Below are positions 25,100 to 37,769 of a stretch of 64,000 bases of DNA, in pieces. Each line of letters begins with the position of its first letter. Positions within the stretch are counted from its first letter, which is position 1. The position numbers and the translations under genes are program-made. The DNA comes from Agapanthus africanus (taxonomy: Eukaryota > Streptophyta > Magnoliopsida > Asparagales > Amaryllidaceae). The notes under the pieces were generated by a model that saw nothing but the letters and a program-made list of their open reading frames with translations, was not told where the DNA came from and ran no database searches. The DNA lies in NCBI GenBank assembly GCA_030015575.1, contig CM057337.1:293966044-294030043 (forward strand). The letters are read 5' to 3'.

Positions 25100-27203
25100 T
25101 GTTGGATATAGTGCCCTCAGAGTCAATTATTAGATCACAGGCACGTGATTGCAAAGATTGAGGGAGGACCTGTCCCAGTAGGACAGTCTTACTCAAGATG
25201 ATAGTATGCTATCTGTTTTATCTTTATCATCGTGTACTGCTTTAGGTGACCTTACAGGTCATTATTGCATGTTGATAGAGCCCTAGGATTCTTGCTTGAC
25301 TACCAGCAGTATGAAGGCGATCATATATGTGGGAGCCGGGGTCTATAAACACATCCTTAAAAGGTCCCTAGTCATGGGAGTTTCGAGACAGGGCATCGAT
25401 ACTCCAGAGTAGACTAGTGTATACAGTCGAGACCCCGACGAGGGGCGGTGGCCGGTCTCATAAGCCACTGGTGTCAGTTGGTTCACCTAAAATGTATACA
25501 GGTGCTCATTAGGTTATGAGTACACCGGACAGGACTCGCCGGGAACATGCTCGTTGGTATTATACCTGATGTCAGATAGCAGTTCCCTGGTGACATGTGT
25601 ACATGTTAGTTCAATTACCTGAGATCGTCATTGGTCCCGTGTGAGTTCCCACTGTGCTTTGATTACTACCCTACCACGCTCAAAGGAGACGTGCAAACAG
25701 GTTTTAGTTGGGTACAGTCCCGAGCCACATGGAGGCAGTGAGCGGATCAGCAGGGGTTCGTCTCTCCCGGTATTGGGGGTGAGGTCGCGCTGTGTTTAGA
25801 AGAGCCAGTACATAAAAGTCCTTGGCCAAGGCAGGAGATTTACTGGTAGGTATTCCAGTAGTATCTCAGGGTGTTCTGGGCTACACTCCAACACGACTTG
25901 TACCGTTTTTGGGGGTCTGACTTTTACCAACCCCCTAGGCCCGCCATGCGATGCTCATAGACGAACGGACCGGACTGTACGGATATTGTCACTGACAGGC
26001 TCGGTAGGGTGTCAGGATGAGTTCGCTCATCGACGTCCCTTTTGGTCAATAGCTGGTAGCCCGTCACGTATGGCTAATACCTCTGACGTGCTAGTGGTTA
26101 AATCCACAGCCATAGTATTGACGAGTATTTAGAGTCCACCACACGCAATTACTCAAGTTTCGGGCGAAACGCTGTAGAGGCCGTATGGAGATATGGCAGG
26201 GTTGGATCAGATACGTGCGGTATTGCATGGATCATGATCGGACGGATTTTACTAGCGGGCTTTGGTTTAAGCCAGATCCTAATATTAGACAGTGTATATT
26301 TTATCTCTTTGCATTTATATTCAGTGGGAATACAAATGCGAGCATGTATATGCAGTAGCGGGATTTTCCTGTAATTCATTACGGGATCAGTTTTCTGAAG
26401 TCGCCAGTTTGCATTCCGTTCCGGCCGGTTTTCCTTTGTTCCTTCGCGGCCGGACTTTCTGGTGGAGGGGGTTATTTGAACGTTTGCAAATAACTTATTG
26501 TGGAGGGGGTTTCTTGCATTTGAGGGCTTCATGATAGTTCCTTCATGATGAGATTCCATTTTAGTCTCTTGTCTTGCATTTAATGTGATGGTGTGTGAAA
26601 GGATTGATTGGGAAATTGGAGTGACCATTTTTCTTATCTTTATCTTGCATTTTCTCCTCTTGTTTTTTTTCATTCTTTCTTCCCCATGGAGAGGGGCCGG
26701 CCACATTGCTAGAGGAGAGATGAGAGGATTCTTTGTGTGGAAAATGATTCATATCTCATTTTCTCTACTTGCCACAAAACTCAACATCTCCAAAGTTCAT
26801 TGTTCATCTTCACCTCCATCAAAGGCAACTTCACAAGCCCACGAGACAATGATTCTACACTAGTCTACGGCATTCCTTGGACACGTCGGCTAGCTAACTT
26901 CGCGCCCGAGTTTCCTCGGTCCAGTGGTGCGAGCCCGTAAAATAATTCGGCTACGTGGTGCCCTTTCCGACGAGGAGGTGACGAACGGAGATTACGCGGG
27001 AGATCGGGACGACGACGAGAAGACCGAAGGACACGGATCGCTAGGTATAGCTTCTCTACCCATCTTTTAGTTTGCTAGTAATTAGGTTAATGGCTCGATC
27101 CGGGTTTTTAGTGCGCGGTGGTGCCGGTTTTCTAGTTTGAAAAGTTTTTCGTTTCCGCATTCCGGCGTCGGATTGACGGCCGGGGCGCCGCCGTGCACTT
27201 ACA
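25100..27203 (+). repeat. E3 5' LTR (2104 bp)
   Basis: TGTTGGATATAG...CTTACA. Full-length LTR in the opposite orientation to E1 and E2. Confidence 0.94.
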
Positions 27204-27204
27204 A

Positions 27205-27217
27205 TGGTATCAGAGCC
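27205..27217 (+). other. E3 primer binding site (tRNA-iMet)
   Basis: TGGTATCAGAGCC one base after the 5' LTR. Confidence 0.94.
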
Positions 27218-27377
27218 ACGCCATTAACCTAGTCTAGCTTGCTCTAGCATGTTTAGAACTCGATCGAACAAAATCCCAAAAACCATATTTTCAATGCATC
27301 TGTTCTCTGTCGAAATTTTTTTGGCTCGAAAATTTTTTCAGGTTATTGCAGAAACACATGCAGTCAATTATAAGCAT

Positions 27378-27494
27378 ACTGTGACAATTTGGTAGTGTGA
27401 CGTCATCTTTCCACCGTGGAACCGTGGCCAAACCCATGCTTGGGCCGCGGTTCCGCCGCCACTTTGACTGTTCACTGTGCCAAATTTTTACAGT
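27378..27494 (+). other. E3 leader hairpin
   Basis: Outer arms ACTGTGACAATTTGG and CCAAATTTTTACAGT. Inner arms GGAACCGTGGCC (27419-27430) and GGCCGCGGTTCC (27443-27454) pair throughout if one U-G wobble is allowed in the transcript. It begins 160 nt after the primer site, matching E1 and E2. Confidence 0.7.
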
Positions 27495-30400
27495 GGGCTC
27501 TTGACTAAGAATGGGGGTTTTGGGATATTCTTTTTGGGCCCAGATTTTCTGTGAGAGCTACAGTAGTGTTTGGGGCCCACTTCGATAAATTTGATCGATC
27601 GAAAGATTTAAATATGTTAGTTCACAGTATTTAAATTATATCTGCGACCGTGAATGTCATTTGATCGGTAAATCCTGTCTAACTGCTATAGCCCTTTTAA
27701 ACGGATTTGCGAACGTGGCATTCACGTTGATGTTCTGTGTTGTGCTGTGATATTGCGGATTGGTCGTGGGGATAGCCTGGATGCAATGGTAGTACAGTTT
27801 TGCTTTATTTGTACATTTGATATTGTGGGGCGAGCGTCCGACATGTGGACTGCCGTCACTTCCTGTTTGTATATTATTCTTTTGGGGCACGACCGGGTCG
27901 AGCTCGATGTACCCGTTGTATGTATATTTTACTTTCTGTACTAGGATTACCTCGCGGAGGGGTGCACGGATTGCCGAGTTCTAGAGGGCAACGAGCCCGC
28001 TTCTCATGGCATTGAGACGGAGGGGGATTCACTCTAGAATTGGCGGGCTATTCGCCGCACTCGTAGGGGGTATAGGTTGACCCAGGAGGGGTGCCCAAGT
28101 TACCGGATTCCGTGAAGTGCTGGGTGGTCCATTCACGTTGCTGAAGGGGGCTGCCTCGCTTCAGGTTTTGGCGGGTAACTTGCCGCGCCCGTAAGGGTCT
28201 AGGGTTTCATTGCACAGATTATCCACACGAGCAGGGGAACGTCGGGTTTCAGTAGTGGCTCTGTGAAACCCGGGGATCCTAGATATCTGTATTGTTCTGT
28301 GATGCTGGTTACATTTCTGTGATGTTGCATTTTATCACGCCTTGAGCGAATATTATATATTGATATATATACTAGTAGATGTTGTATATGTTTTGCATCC
28401 GCGCTAATCCAGTCCCCGCTCTGTCGTTAGTTAAGTAACCTAACGGGTGATGACGGGACCCAGTGGCGAATGCGGATGGCATATACGTACATCATTATTT
28501 TCGTTCTTTATTGGTGTGATCAATTGATGGGACTGCGTTGATTCGGATCAATGCAAGCTAAACAAACCTATTCTGATGTTGTTGGAACATTTTTCAAAAA
28601 GCTGTTATTGCAAGGACGTTCTCTTTTGTTTTGCATCGTGGTATTCAGTTGGAATATCCTGCTCCTCAGTCGATGAGGCAAGGGCCGAGATCCCTTCACC
28701 GGTAGTGACCCCTTGCACAAAAGTTTGCGTCAGGGCAATAACTTCACTATAGCCGATTACTTTTGCTTTTCATCGTGGTATTCAGTTGGAATATCCTGCA
28801 CCTCATTCCACGGGGAAAGAACCGAGATCCCTTCACCGGGAGTGACCTCTTTAGCAAAGGTTTTCGTCACTATATTTTTTATAAAGCTATCAATTCCTTC
28901 AACGATATCATGTTCATTACGTTAAAGGTTTTCGCCAGAAACCATTCGTAGCCCTCCGTCATTTCAGGAAGGTAGCACTTAGTATTCATGCTATGTATGT
29001 TGGCCTTCGTCAAGGCATAGTGTATGGTAGATATTTGTTACTTTTCTGCAGCATAGAAAGATGCATTGGTTTGGGACAGTCGTACTACTATTTTGTCCTT
29101 CGTCAAGGGTATGTACGGGTGGGTTCAAATTAACCGGGATAATGACGGGTAGAACTTGACATGTGACTTATGATATGTTGTCTTCGTCAAGGTCATAAGA
29201 GCATGGGGCAAAAATTACATCGGGAGTTTCAAAAGAAACTGAAACTTGCCAGATATGCGCATACCTTCTGGAGTGTGGTAACGTGAGCGGATTCCGTCAC
29301 ATTATAATGCGATGATAGTTGGATCCCGATTCCCACTGATGAGTTGGTTTACTCCTCGGGTGATCCCGACTAATTCTTTTTTCAGGTTTAGGGAAGAATT
29401 TGAGGTTATAGTGGGAGGTTTCCTGATTAGATAAAGTGATAACCATTCTGATCTAGGTTAGAGTGCACGGTGAGTATTTCTTTTCTCTCTCTCTCTTTGG
29501 CGGCGACCATGACCCGACCCTAGACTATGACTCAGTGACCAAAATTAACCGAACCTTCTTAAACACTTGCTTTTGGATTGCCAGAGTTGCAAACCTCATT
29601 GCCACTACTATTTTTACCCTTTTCTCCTGGACACCCCGTATTACTACGAACGTCCACTTCCATTGGACAAAACCATTTTATGGTTATATACGAACTCGAA
29701 GGAATTGGACGATGGTTTCCGGTTCTGGAGAAAACGAATAGGACTATTCAGTCGTCTTTTCCTTTTACCTTCTCTCAGGTTGCGAGTACTCCTTGGTTTA
29801 GGAGATAGTACACCTATTACGCAAATTGGATAGTCTTGTTCCAAACCTTAGGCTGGTGCCGAACGGTGGGGAATGAAGAAAACCAATTAGCATAACGATG
29901 GTGTACAGAAGGTATTAAGTTAAGACAAAGAAATGGATTAATAAGAGGGCAAAGTAAATTGCGACTGCTATTCATGACCAAACCAAGTATTTTTTCGCCA
30001 ATCCTAAATCACCTTTGAATTTCGCCAGAACTCTCCGTATCACTATGAAGATCCACAGTTTATTAGATACTCCATCGTATGGTTATATACGAACTCGAAA
30101 GGAACTTGTTCCAGTTCGGGGATGGACTCTGGTTCAGGAGATATAGGAATAAGGTTTATTCAGGTGTCTTTTATCTTTACCTTCTCTCGTGTTGCGAGTG
30201 CTCTTAGGACTAGGACAGTACACCCATTATGCTTATTGGATAGTCTTCTTCCAAACCATAGGCTGGTAACGAACGGTAGGGAAGAAAGGAAACCATTTGG
30301 CCTAAAGCGGTGTGCAGAAGGTAACGACTAAAGACATATAAAGGGATTTGGAGAGGTGGCAAAGAAATATACGGTTATAGTTATGAATCTAGATAATGGA

Positions 30401-31880
30401 AGAGGCATTACTAGGAATACCCGGATACCCCATCGAAACATTTCAATGTTTCAGTTTCACTGTGTATTGTTAAAAGAAAACTGATTTCCCAATTAAACAC
30501 TTGCTCCAGGGTATGTATTTACCAGGTATGACTCTCACATCTGTATGGTCTTACAGATGATGAGTGTGAGTAAGTTATTGGGAATTAGGTGATCATCCTC
30601 ATTATATCGGGATTCGTTGTAATTGGTGATATTTGAGGAAGTCACCTTGGTTGTTTGCCGGTCGGCAAATATTTAGTTTTGAATATCCGTTGTTATGCAC
30701 CAATTTCAAATTGATATATCTGTACGTCTATTTTTATAGAGTGAGATATACCTTTTTGAAATTATGTCTATGACATTTACCTATATCAGTGGATGGTTAG
30801 GTAAGGAGCATTGAACAGCGATGTAATTCTTCTTAACCATAAGTACAGTTTTCAACCTATGACACACAGTGAATGAGTCACTCGACTCTGGAGACTTATA
30901 CAGAGTATTGTATATTGTCCAGTGTCCATCTGGACAGAGGGGATGGTGCTCGTACTATATTCTGTTTACTTGTGACTTCTGTAGTTCTTAGACAAGTGTT
31001 TCGTAGAAACACAGGGTCCATGTTTTGAGAAGTTATAAGTATGTGGATAAAGTTGAGAACCAGGTGTTGCAAGTATCGGGATTCTTCAAGGTGATCGAAG
31101 ATATAGATACTTGCGGTATTCAGTTGATAGTAATGTTTAAGAGAACTTGCTTCTCTTTCAGGTTACTCATAATTGGAAGCATTCCTAAGTTGAGTAATAC
31201 TGATCGGCCTCTTTCCATTTACAGGACTTGCACTGGAGACATCTGCATGATTTGAATCTGGTTCAATTAAATCAGTGCATCTGTTTCTGTATTGGATATA
31301 GAACAGTTCATATCTTGACATTGTTAAGATACGAGGAGTTGTCCGGCTTATGTTTAAAACCAGACTCCGGATAACTCAAGGCACGTTTCTGTAATGGCTG
31401 TTTGTGGGTTGACCGGGGCTATGACGAGGGCTGATATTCTACCATCTGGAAGATCAATAGTGATATTGTTCTTGACTCGCCACAGTTTTAATAAAAATGT
31501 ATTTTTTCAGAAAACAGTAGTGGGAGTATGTTAGAACTGGAAGTGATTCTTGAACCGCAAACGATTACTAAAGATTTGATAAGAACCTAAAGATTCAATC
31601 TGGTTTGACATTCCATTGGCCACTCCGCGGATATGGTGGGTAACCTCAGGCACTCGAGAGGTACTTCGGTATGCTCAAGGACGGTGGCAGGGAGGTTCTT
31701 GTTTACCCGGACTTTCCATTGTTGTTGTTCCGGACTGTGAGACATGGCAGGAGGATGAGTGTAGCGTCGTTCTAAACTAACTTTAGAAGTGTACGTCTAT
31801 ATGACTCTGCCAGAGGGTTGTCGTAGTCAGTGGGAGCAGCGGAAGCATTGGTGGACAGGTGGCTTATGTCTATTTACAGG
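27495..31880 (+). other. E3 internal region without recognisable coding
   Basis: Contains the 137-bp duplication (28620-28870), three TTGAC motifs on the complementary strand (28999-29192) and the ~405-bp duplication (29560-30330). No recognisable gag, protease or integrase. Confidence 0.6.
28999..29192 (+). repeat. Three spaced CTTGAC-GAAG motifs in E3 (complement)
   Basis: Read on the complementary strand, CTTGACGAAGGCCAA, CTTGACGAAGGACAA and CTTGACGAAGACAA occur at about 29015, 29108 and 29191. They sit at the same places as in E1 and E2, with a GAAG core specific to this element. Confidence 0.8.
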
Positions 31881-32840
31881 CTAAAGCGGATACAGCGGAG
31901 ATAGATCATCTATTTCTGATGTGACAGTCATAGGTTTGACTTCATCAGAATAGGGGATTGATCTGTTAAGAAGGTAGTAGGGTGTGATGTCCTTGTATTT
32001 GGATGACATACACAGAGTAGGAAATGATATTCCTATACTACGATCGGTAATACTTTGGTTGTCACACAGTAGTTTCTCCACATAGGTATTTGATCTTATA
32101 TCGTACATTCTGTTTACTGGATCTATGGTTTTAGAACTAGATTTGGGTGTTTTCCCAATCAGGGTACTTAGACAGCATTCTAAGAGTATTTAGAATGGAC
32201 GACTCCTGGCATGGTGGTGTACCTGCAGGTGATGGAGTAACCCTCTCTAAAGGAGTCTTATAGACTAAAGGGGAGAGGGATGTGCATGATTGGCAGATCA
32301 CTTGCTTAGGCAATTGAGTCAATTATGAGGTGTCAAGTACCACACCAGATTTTGTTTTTGCAGTAGATGCAATAAGTTGATATTGATCCAATCCTGGAGA
32401 AACATTCGGAAGCAGTTTAGAACATAAGTGAATGTTCTATGGATGTGATAACGACAGCCTCCTTTATGAGACGGTTATCATTCCTGGCTTCCAAGGTGAC
32501 CTGGATGGCAGAGTGGCTGTCGGAGTTATAGTTTTCCCTCAGACGAGGGGTAGTATTTTGGACAGGTGGTCCCGGTGGATACTGAGGGAAGGATGGCGCA
32601 GGATACTGATTAAGTTCAGTTGACCATACTGTCTAAGAAGTTTGGATTTGGCGTTCATTTATGAGCTAGGTCCCATCAGATATCCAGACATATTCTAAGA
32701 CAGGTATTGCTCATTTCGAGAGATGGCTTTCTTCGCGAACATGAGATAAAGAGAGACATAGAATGAAACATTAGAGCGGATCCACTCACTGAGGCTATTC
32801 CTCGAACGCAATAGTTTCGCAAACGAGCTTTGTGAGACTG
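31881..32840 (+). pseudogene. E3 copia RT/RNase H remnant
   Basis: Plus-strand RT box SLYLDDIHRVGNDIPILRSV (around 31990-32050) is followed by an in-frame stop. Downstream (32430-32620) comes GFQGDLDGR with the spacing of the copia RNase H segment that usually contains an SDLDD-type motif, and then IRADPLTEAI (32770-32800). Frames change between the blocks. This is the clearest of the three copies and justifies calling the whole family copia. Gene is dead in place. Confidence 0.75.
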
Positions 32841-32926
32841 ATTAGTAGAGGAGTTGGGTGTTCGGTATCACACGGGCTGTGAGTATGCGACATCGCAATA
32901 ATTAGCCTTGAGTGCGAGTGGGAGAT

Positions 32927-35032
32927 TGTTGGATATAGTGCCCTCAGAGTCAATTATTGGATCACAGGCACGTGATTGCAATGTTTGAGGGGGTACCTAT
33001 CCCAGTAGGACAGTCTTACTCAAGATGATAGTATGCTATCTGGTTTATCTTTATCATCGTGTACTGCTTTAGGTGACCTTACAGGTCATTATTGCACGTT
33101 GATAGAGCCCTTAGGATTCTTGCTTGACTACCAGCAGTATGAGGGCGATCATATACGTGGGAGCTGGGGTCTATAAGCACATCCTTAAAAGGTCCCTAGT
33201 CGTGGGAGTTTCGAGACAGGGCATCGATACTCCAGAGTAGACTAGTGTATATAGTCGAGACCCCGACGAGGGGCGGTGGCCGGTCTCACAAGCTACTGGT
33301 GTCAGTTGGTTCACCTAAGATGTATACAGGTGCTCATTGGGTTATTAGTACATCGGACAGGACACGGCGGGAACATGCTAGTTGGTATTATACCTGATGT
33401 CAGATAGCAGTTCCCTGGTGACATGTGTATAGGTTAGTTCATCGACCTGAGATCGTCATTTGTCTCGTATGATTTCCCACAATGCATTGATTACTACCCT
33501 ACCACGCTCAAAGGAGACGTGCAAACAGGTTTTAGTTGGGTACAGTCCCGAGCCACATGGAGGCAGTGAGCGGATCTGCAGGGGTTCGTATCTCCCGGTA
33601 TTGGGGGCGAGGTCGCGCTGTGTCTAGGAGAGCCAGTACATGAAAGTCCTTGGCCAAGGCAGGAGATTTACTGGTAGGTATTCCAGTAGTATCTCAGGGT
33701 GTTCTGGGCTACACTCCGACACGACTTGTACTGCTTTGGGGGGTCTGACTTTTACCAACCCTCTAGCCCCGCCATGCGATGCTCATAGACGAACGGACCG
33801 GACTGTACGGATATTGTCACTTACAGGCTCAGTAGGGTGTCAGGATGAGTTCGCTTATCGACGTCCCTTTTGGTCAATAGCTGGTAGCCCATCACGTATG
33901 GCTAATACCTCGGATGTGCTAGTGGTTAAATCTACAGCCATAGTATTGACGAGTCTTTAGAGTCCACCACATGCAGTTACTCAAGTTTCGGGTGAAACGC
34001 TGTAGAGGCCGTATGGAGATATGGCATGGTACGATCAGATACGTGCAGTATTGCACGGATCATGATCGGACGGATTTTACTAGCGGGCTTTGGTTTAAGC
34101 CAGATCCTAGTATTAGACAGTGTAGATTTTGTATCTTTGCATTTATATTCAGTGGGAATACAAATGCGGGCATGTATATGCAGTAGCGGGGTTTTCCTAT
34201 AATTCATTACGGGATCAGTTTTCTGAAGTTGCCAGTTTGCATTCCGTTCCGGCCGGTTTTCCATTGTTCCTTCGCGGCCGGACTTTCTGGTGGAGGGGGT
34301 TAATTCCAGGTTTGCAAATAACTTATTATGGAGGGGGTTTCTTGCTTTTGAGAGCTTCATGATAGTTCCTTCATGATGAGATTCCATTTTAGTCTCTTGT
34401 CTTGCATTTAATGTGATGGTGTGTGAAAGGATTGATTGGGAAATTGGAGTGACCATTTTTCTTATCTTTATCGTGCATTTTCTCCTCTTGTTTTCTTTAC
34501 ATTCTCTTTCACCCATGGAGAGGGGCCGGCCACATTGCTAGAGGAGAGATGAAAGGGTTCTTTGTGTGGAAAATGATTCATATCTCATTTTCTCTACTTG
34601 CCACAAAACTCAACATCTCCAAAGTTCATTGTTCATCTTCACCTACATCAAAGGCAACTTCACAACCCCAAGAGATAAAGTTTCTACACTAGTCTACAGT
34701 ATTCCTTAGACGCATCGGCTAGCCAACTTTGCGCCCGAGTTGCCTCAATCCAGAGGTGGGAGCCCGTAAAAGAATTCGGCTACGTGGTGCTCCTTCCGAC
34801 GAGGAGGTGACGAACGGAGATTCCGCGGGAGATCGGGACGACGACGAGAAGACCGAAGGACACGGATCGCTTGGTATAGCTTCTCTACCCATCTTTTAGT
34901 TTGCTAGTAATTAGGTTAATGGCCCAATCCGGTTTTTTAGTGCGCGGTGGTGCCAGTTTTCTAGTTTGAAAAGTTTTTCGTTTCCGCATTCCGGCGTCGG
35001 ATTGACGGCCGGGGCACCGCCGTGCACTTACA
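32927..35032 (+). repeat. E3 3' LTR (2106 bp)
   Basis: Preceded by the purine tract GAGTGGGAGAT; ends CTTACA against the TSD GAAGT. Confidence 0.95.
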
Positions 35033-36078
35033 GAAGTGTAGAGATCACAAGGTTTTGGCATGGTTTCACTTGGAATGGACCCTTCGCAGTCGGGTAAGTC
35101 AAACATTGCATTATTACACAACTTGTCATACATTCTATCGTCAATTGGTGAATCCTTTGGTGCACTCGATGAATCTGTGAAACTGGAGTTGTGGATTTTA
35201 GTTTGGAAAGGGAATGTTTGATTAGGAAAGGTGTACAACTTTCTCTCACTACCCAAATTCACATTTTGTCCAATGCCCGAATTATGTACTGAAAATTTTT
35301 GGGCTGGTTTGAAATTATTTGCTTGCTTCCACTCTGTTGCTACCTTCCTAAATTGGTTCGTGAATCCCATATATTTTTCTATTGTCTGCTCAAGACTGGA
35401 CTTGGGTCGATAAGGAGTTTCAAGATAAGATTCAAATTCTGGTGGACAGTTAAAACTCCCAAATGGCTGATTAGAAGGACCGTTTAGAGAAGGTGAAAAA
35501 GTCGGATTGGATTGATTGGAACATAATGGTTATGAAAATTGTTCAGGAGTAGGGTCAAAGTTGTGATAAGAAGAATTTTGATATTGGTTTTTCGGTTGGT
35601 TATTGGACATCATACATGCCATAAACCGATTATGAAATTCTTCTTTGGAAAGTGGAGGTGATGGTTGATATTGGTCCGGGTTGAAACTTTGGCCTCTAGC
35701 CCTAGCTATATGCTCAGCAATTGAAATTCGCCTCGGGGCATCCTCACTCGGGGTATCAACTGAAACGGATGTTGGATTAGGATACGGTTGATAAAAGTTT
35801 GGATTGAAACTTTGGCTTCTATCCCTAGCTATATGCTCAGCAATTGACATTCGTCTCGGGGCTTCCTCATTCGGGGTATCAACTGAAACAGGTGTAGAAT
35901 TAGGGTACGGTTGATAGGACCTAGACTAAGGTGGCCAACTATTTCTTCCCGCTTGTTCAATATGATCTCTTAAGGACATGGAAGAGCCGGACGGTATACC
36001 GAAGGGATTACGAAAACATTTAATATATGGTTGTGGACAACAAAGCTCGGTAACAGTTTTTCTGTTAGGGTCATCCAT
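35033..36078 (-). pseudogene. Element B ORF, N-terminal part with ~42-residue repeats
   Basis: The minus-strand frame opens at MDDPNRKTVTEL (36078). It contains two clear units with SIAEHIAR...QSFNP...YQPYPNPT...VDTP-EDAPRR (35860-35600) and a more diverged first unit (SLRDHIEQAGRNSWPP, about 35970-35930); stops at about 35928 and 35530 interrupt it. Farther on, SSLEQTIEKYMGFTNQF resembles the coiled segment often seen at the end of Athila gag. No gag core, zinc knuckle or protease is present. The frame runs on through the E3 target site into 25099-24677. The product is unknown; a degenerate or replaced gag is the best guess. Confidence 0.6.
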
Positions 36079-37050
36079 TATAAGAGGAGAAGAGGGGAAA
36101 AGGGTAAAAAGGTAAAAGGAGGGTTAAAAAAAGGGTAAAAATGGGGGGGAATAATTGGTTTCTTTGGAAAAAGAACGGATTTTTGTAAATTCACACAAAC
36201 ATGCACATGCAACCCTATATTTAATGGTCACCTAGGTCAAGTCTCTAGACCGCTCCTACACTTCCAGAAGACAAGTCGCAGGATAGATCCTCTACTGCCT
36301 CTTTGCCTCTCCTGTGGCCAGGTAAGTGCCAGGTAAGTGGGAGGTTCTCCACTACGTAAGTAGTGGGCCTAATTAAGTAACCACTTGTCTTAGACACACT
36401 TTCCTAGACAGCACAAAAGAAACGCGGATAAGAAATAGATTACCCACGACCTCCTTCTGTCCTAAATGAGCGCGACGGTCCTTAGAGTCTTGTCTAGATT
36501 TCTTTTAATTAATGAGGGTGATGCGAATGCAAGTTTGTGATTTTCGGGGCTTAGGAAGGGTAATGAAATCCCCACCTAATCTAAATTTGGTCTTTGCCCC
36601 TTAATTTCCGTATTAAAATATGCAAACAACCAATTTCAAGAATCGCAACAAATTTATTTTTTAGCGGCGCTGAATTTTGCAAAGAATCCTGCAGAAAATT
36701 GATATTGGACAAGATCATAGAGAAGAGGGGAACACAGAGAGCAAACCGGAGAATTTTGGCATGATGCAAACCCTAAACGGCGGCAGGTCCGCCGCAAAAA
36801 CACCTCTAAGGCCGCGGATCCGCGGTCCTATGTAGGAGATAGGGTTTGGAAATTTTTGTGCAGGTCCCTGTACTTCTCTGGACTTTTTAAAACTTCTCTG
36901 AATCTTGATCTCACTGCTGAAATGACACCAGATTCCGTCTCAAAAAAATTTCGAACACTAATCGTTAAGTAATTGAAGCGAATCTTGGATGAAAAATTGA
37001 TGGAATAATAATTTTTCAACTCAAATAACAAAAACAAACAAAATAGCACA
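36079..37050 (-). other. Element B leader
   Basis: Noncoding stretch between primer site and ORF. It resembles the leader of A at 42370-42700, sharing GGGGATTTCATCACCCTTCCTAAG-type sequence. Includes GC-rich inverted repeats at 36775-36828 (CGGCGG/CCGCCG and the palindrome CCGCGGATCCGCGG). Confidence 0.6.
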
Positions 37051-37070
37051 CATCCCCGGCAACGGCGCCA
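37051..37070 (-). other. Element B primer binding site (tRNA-Asp)
   Basis: The minus strand reads TGGCGCCGTTGCCGGGGATG, complementary to the 3' end of plant tRNA-Asp, the usual Athila primer. Confidence 0.9.
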
Positions 37071-37072
37071 GT

Positions 37073-37769
37073 TGATTGATCATTAACTTCGATGTCGTGT
37101 TTAGAAATGATGTTTCACAATCAAAGAAATTTGTAAACCGTAATCAATAACGGTGTCAATTATAGCGCGTTAATGAATACGGATCGTCCACTGAGATGTA
37201 CGTTTTGCTTGCTTTCATTTTCGATGAGTCGAAATGAAAAGGTAAAAGAAAAATTGCAAGAAAATAGATTCAAGAATTTTGAGATTTAGTTTCAAAAATA
37301 GTGAAGACTAGATCTAAAGATCAAGAATCTATAAAATTCTAGGAGATGTCCAAATCTAATTAACTAACAAGATTTGTAATGAGGCTCGTTGGAATCGATT
37401 GAATCGATGGTGAGGATGAAGACTTGTGATTACGTATTCCTATCCATTGATGATTTGTTGCTAGATCGATGATGATCAACGAGGATTAGGGATCTCTTGA
37501 AGAAACTAGGGTTTTTCCATCATCATCCCTTGTCCTTTCGTTGATTATCATTCGCAAGCTAGCCTCTAGGAAATTCAATCACCGATCGTTGATCTCTAAT
37601 TAAAAGCGAAAACATTCAATAAAGTATCTCGCTCAAAACTAGGCTGTCGATGATCCAACTTACTAGAGTTACAGAACTCATAGGATTTAAGAATCGTTTC
37701 AAGATTGTAATCATCATCACCTATCTATTCTCTCGATTCCTCCACGAGCGGAGTTTCTACTCAAGCATC
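37073..37769 (-). repeat. Element B 5' LTR, 3' portion
   Basis: LTR sequence from the edge (…TCAATCA on the minus strand) to the CACTA insertion point. The first copy of TSD ATC is at 37767-37769. Confidence 0.75.

Larger units (their letters stand above)
25100..35032 (+). mobile_element. Ty1/copia LTR retrotransposon E3, complete with TSD
   Basis: Plus-strand element of 9933 bp flanked by the 5-bp duplication GAAGT (25095-25099 and 35033-35037). 5' LTR 25100-27203, primer site 27205-27217, internal 27204-32926, 3' LTR 32927-35032. The first 300 bp of the two LTRs differ by roughly 4-5%, so E3 is older than E1. A YLDD box (31996-32007) and RNase H tail ADPLTEA (32776-32796) mark copia. No long ORF survives. 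Removing E3 and one TSD copy restores the reading frame of B across the junction, confirming the boundaries. Confidence 0.95.

Noticed and set aside
26149-26706. 185-codon minus-strand ORF in E3 LTR (also 33977-34516)
   Set aside because: Antisense to the element, not open in the E1 and E2 LTRs, no recognisable domain.
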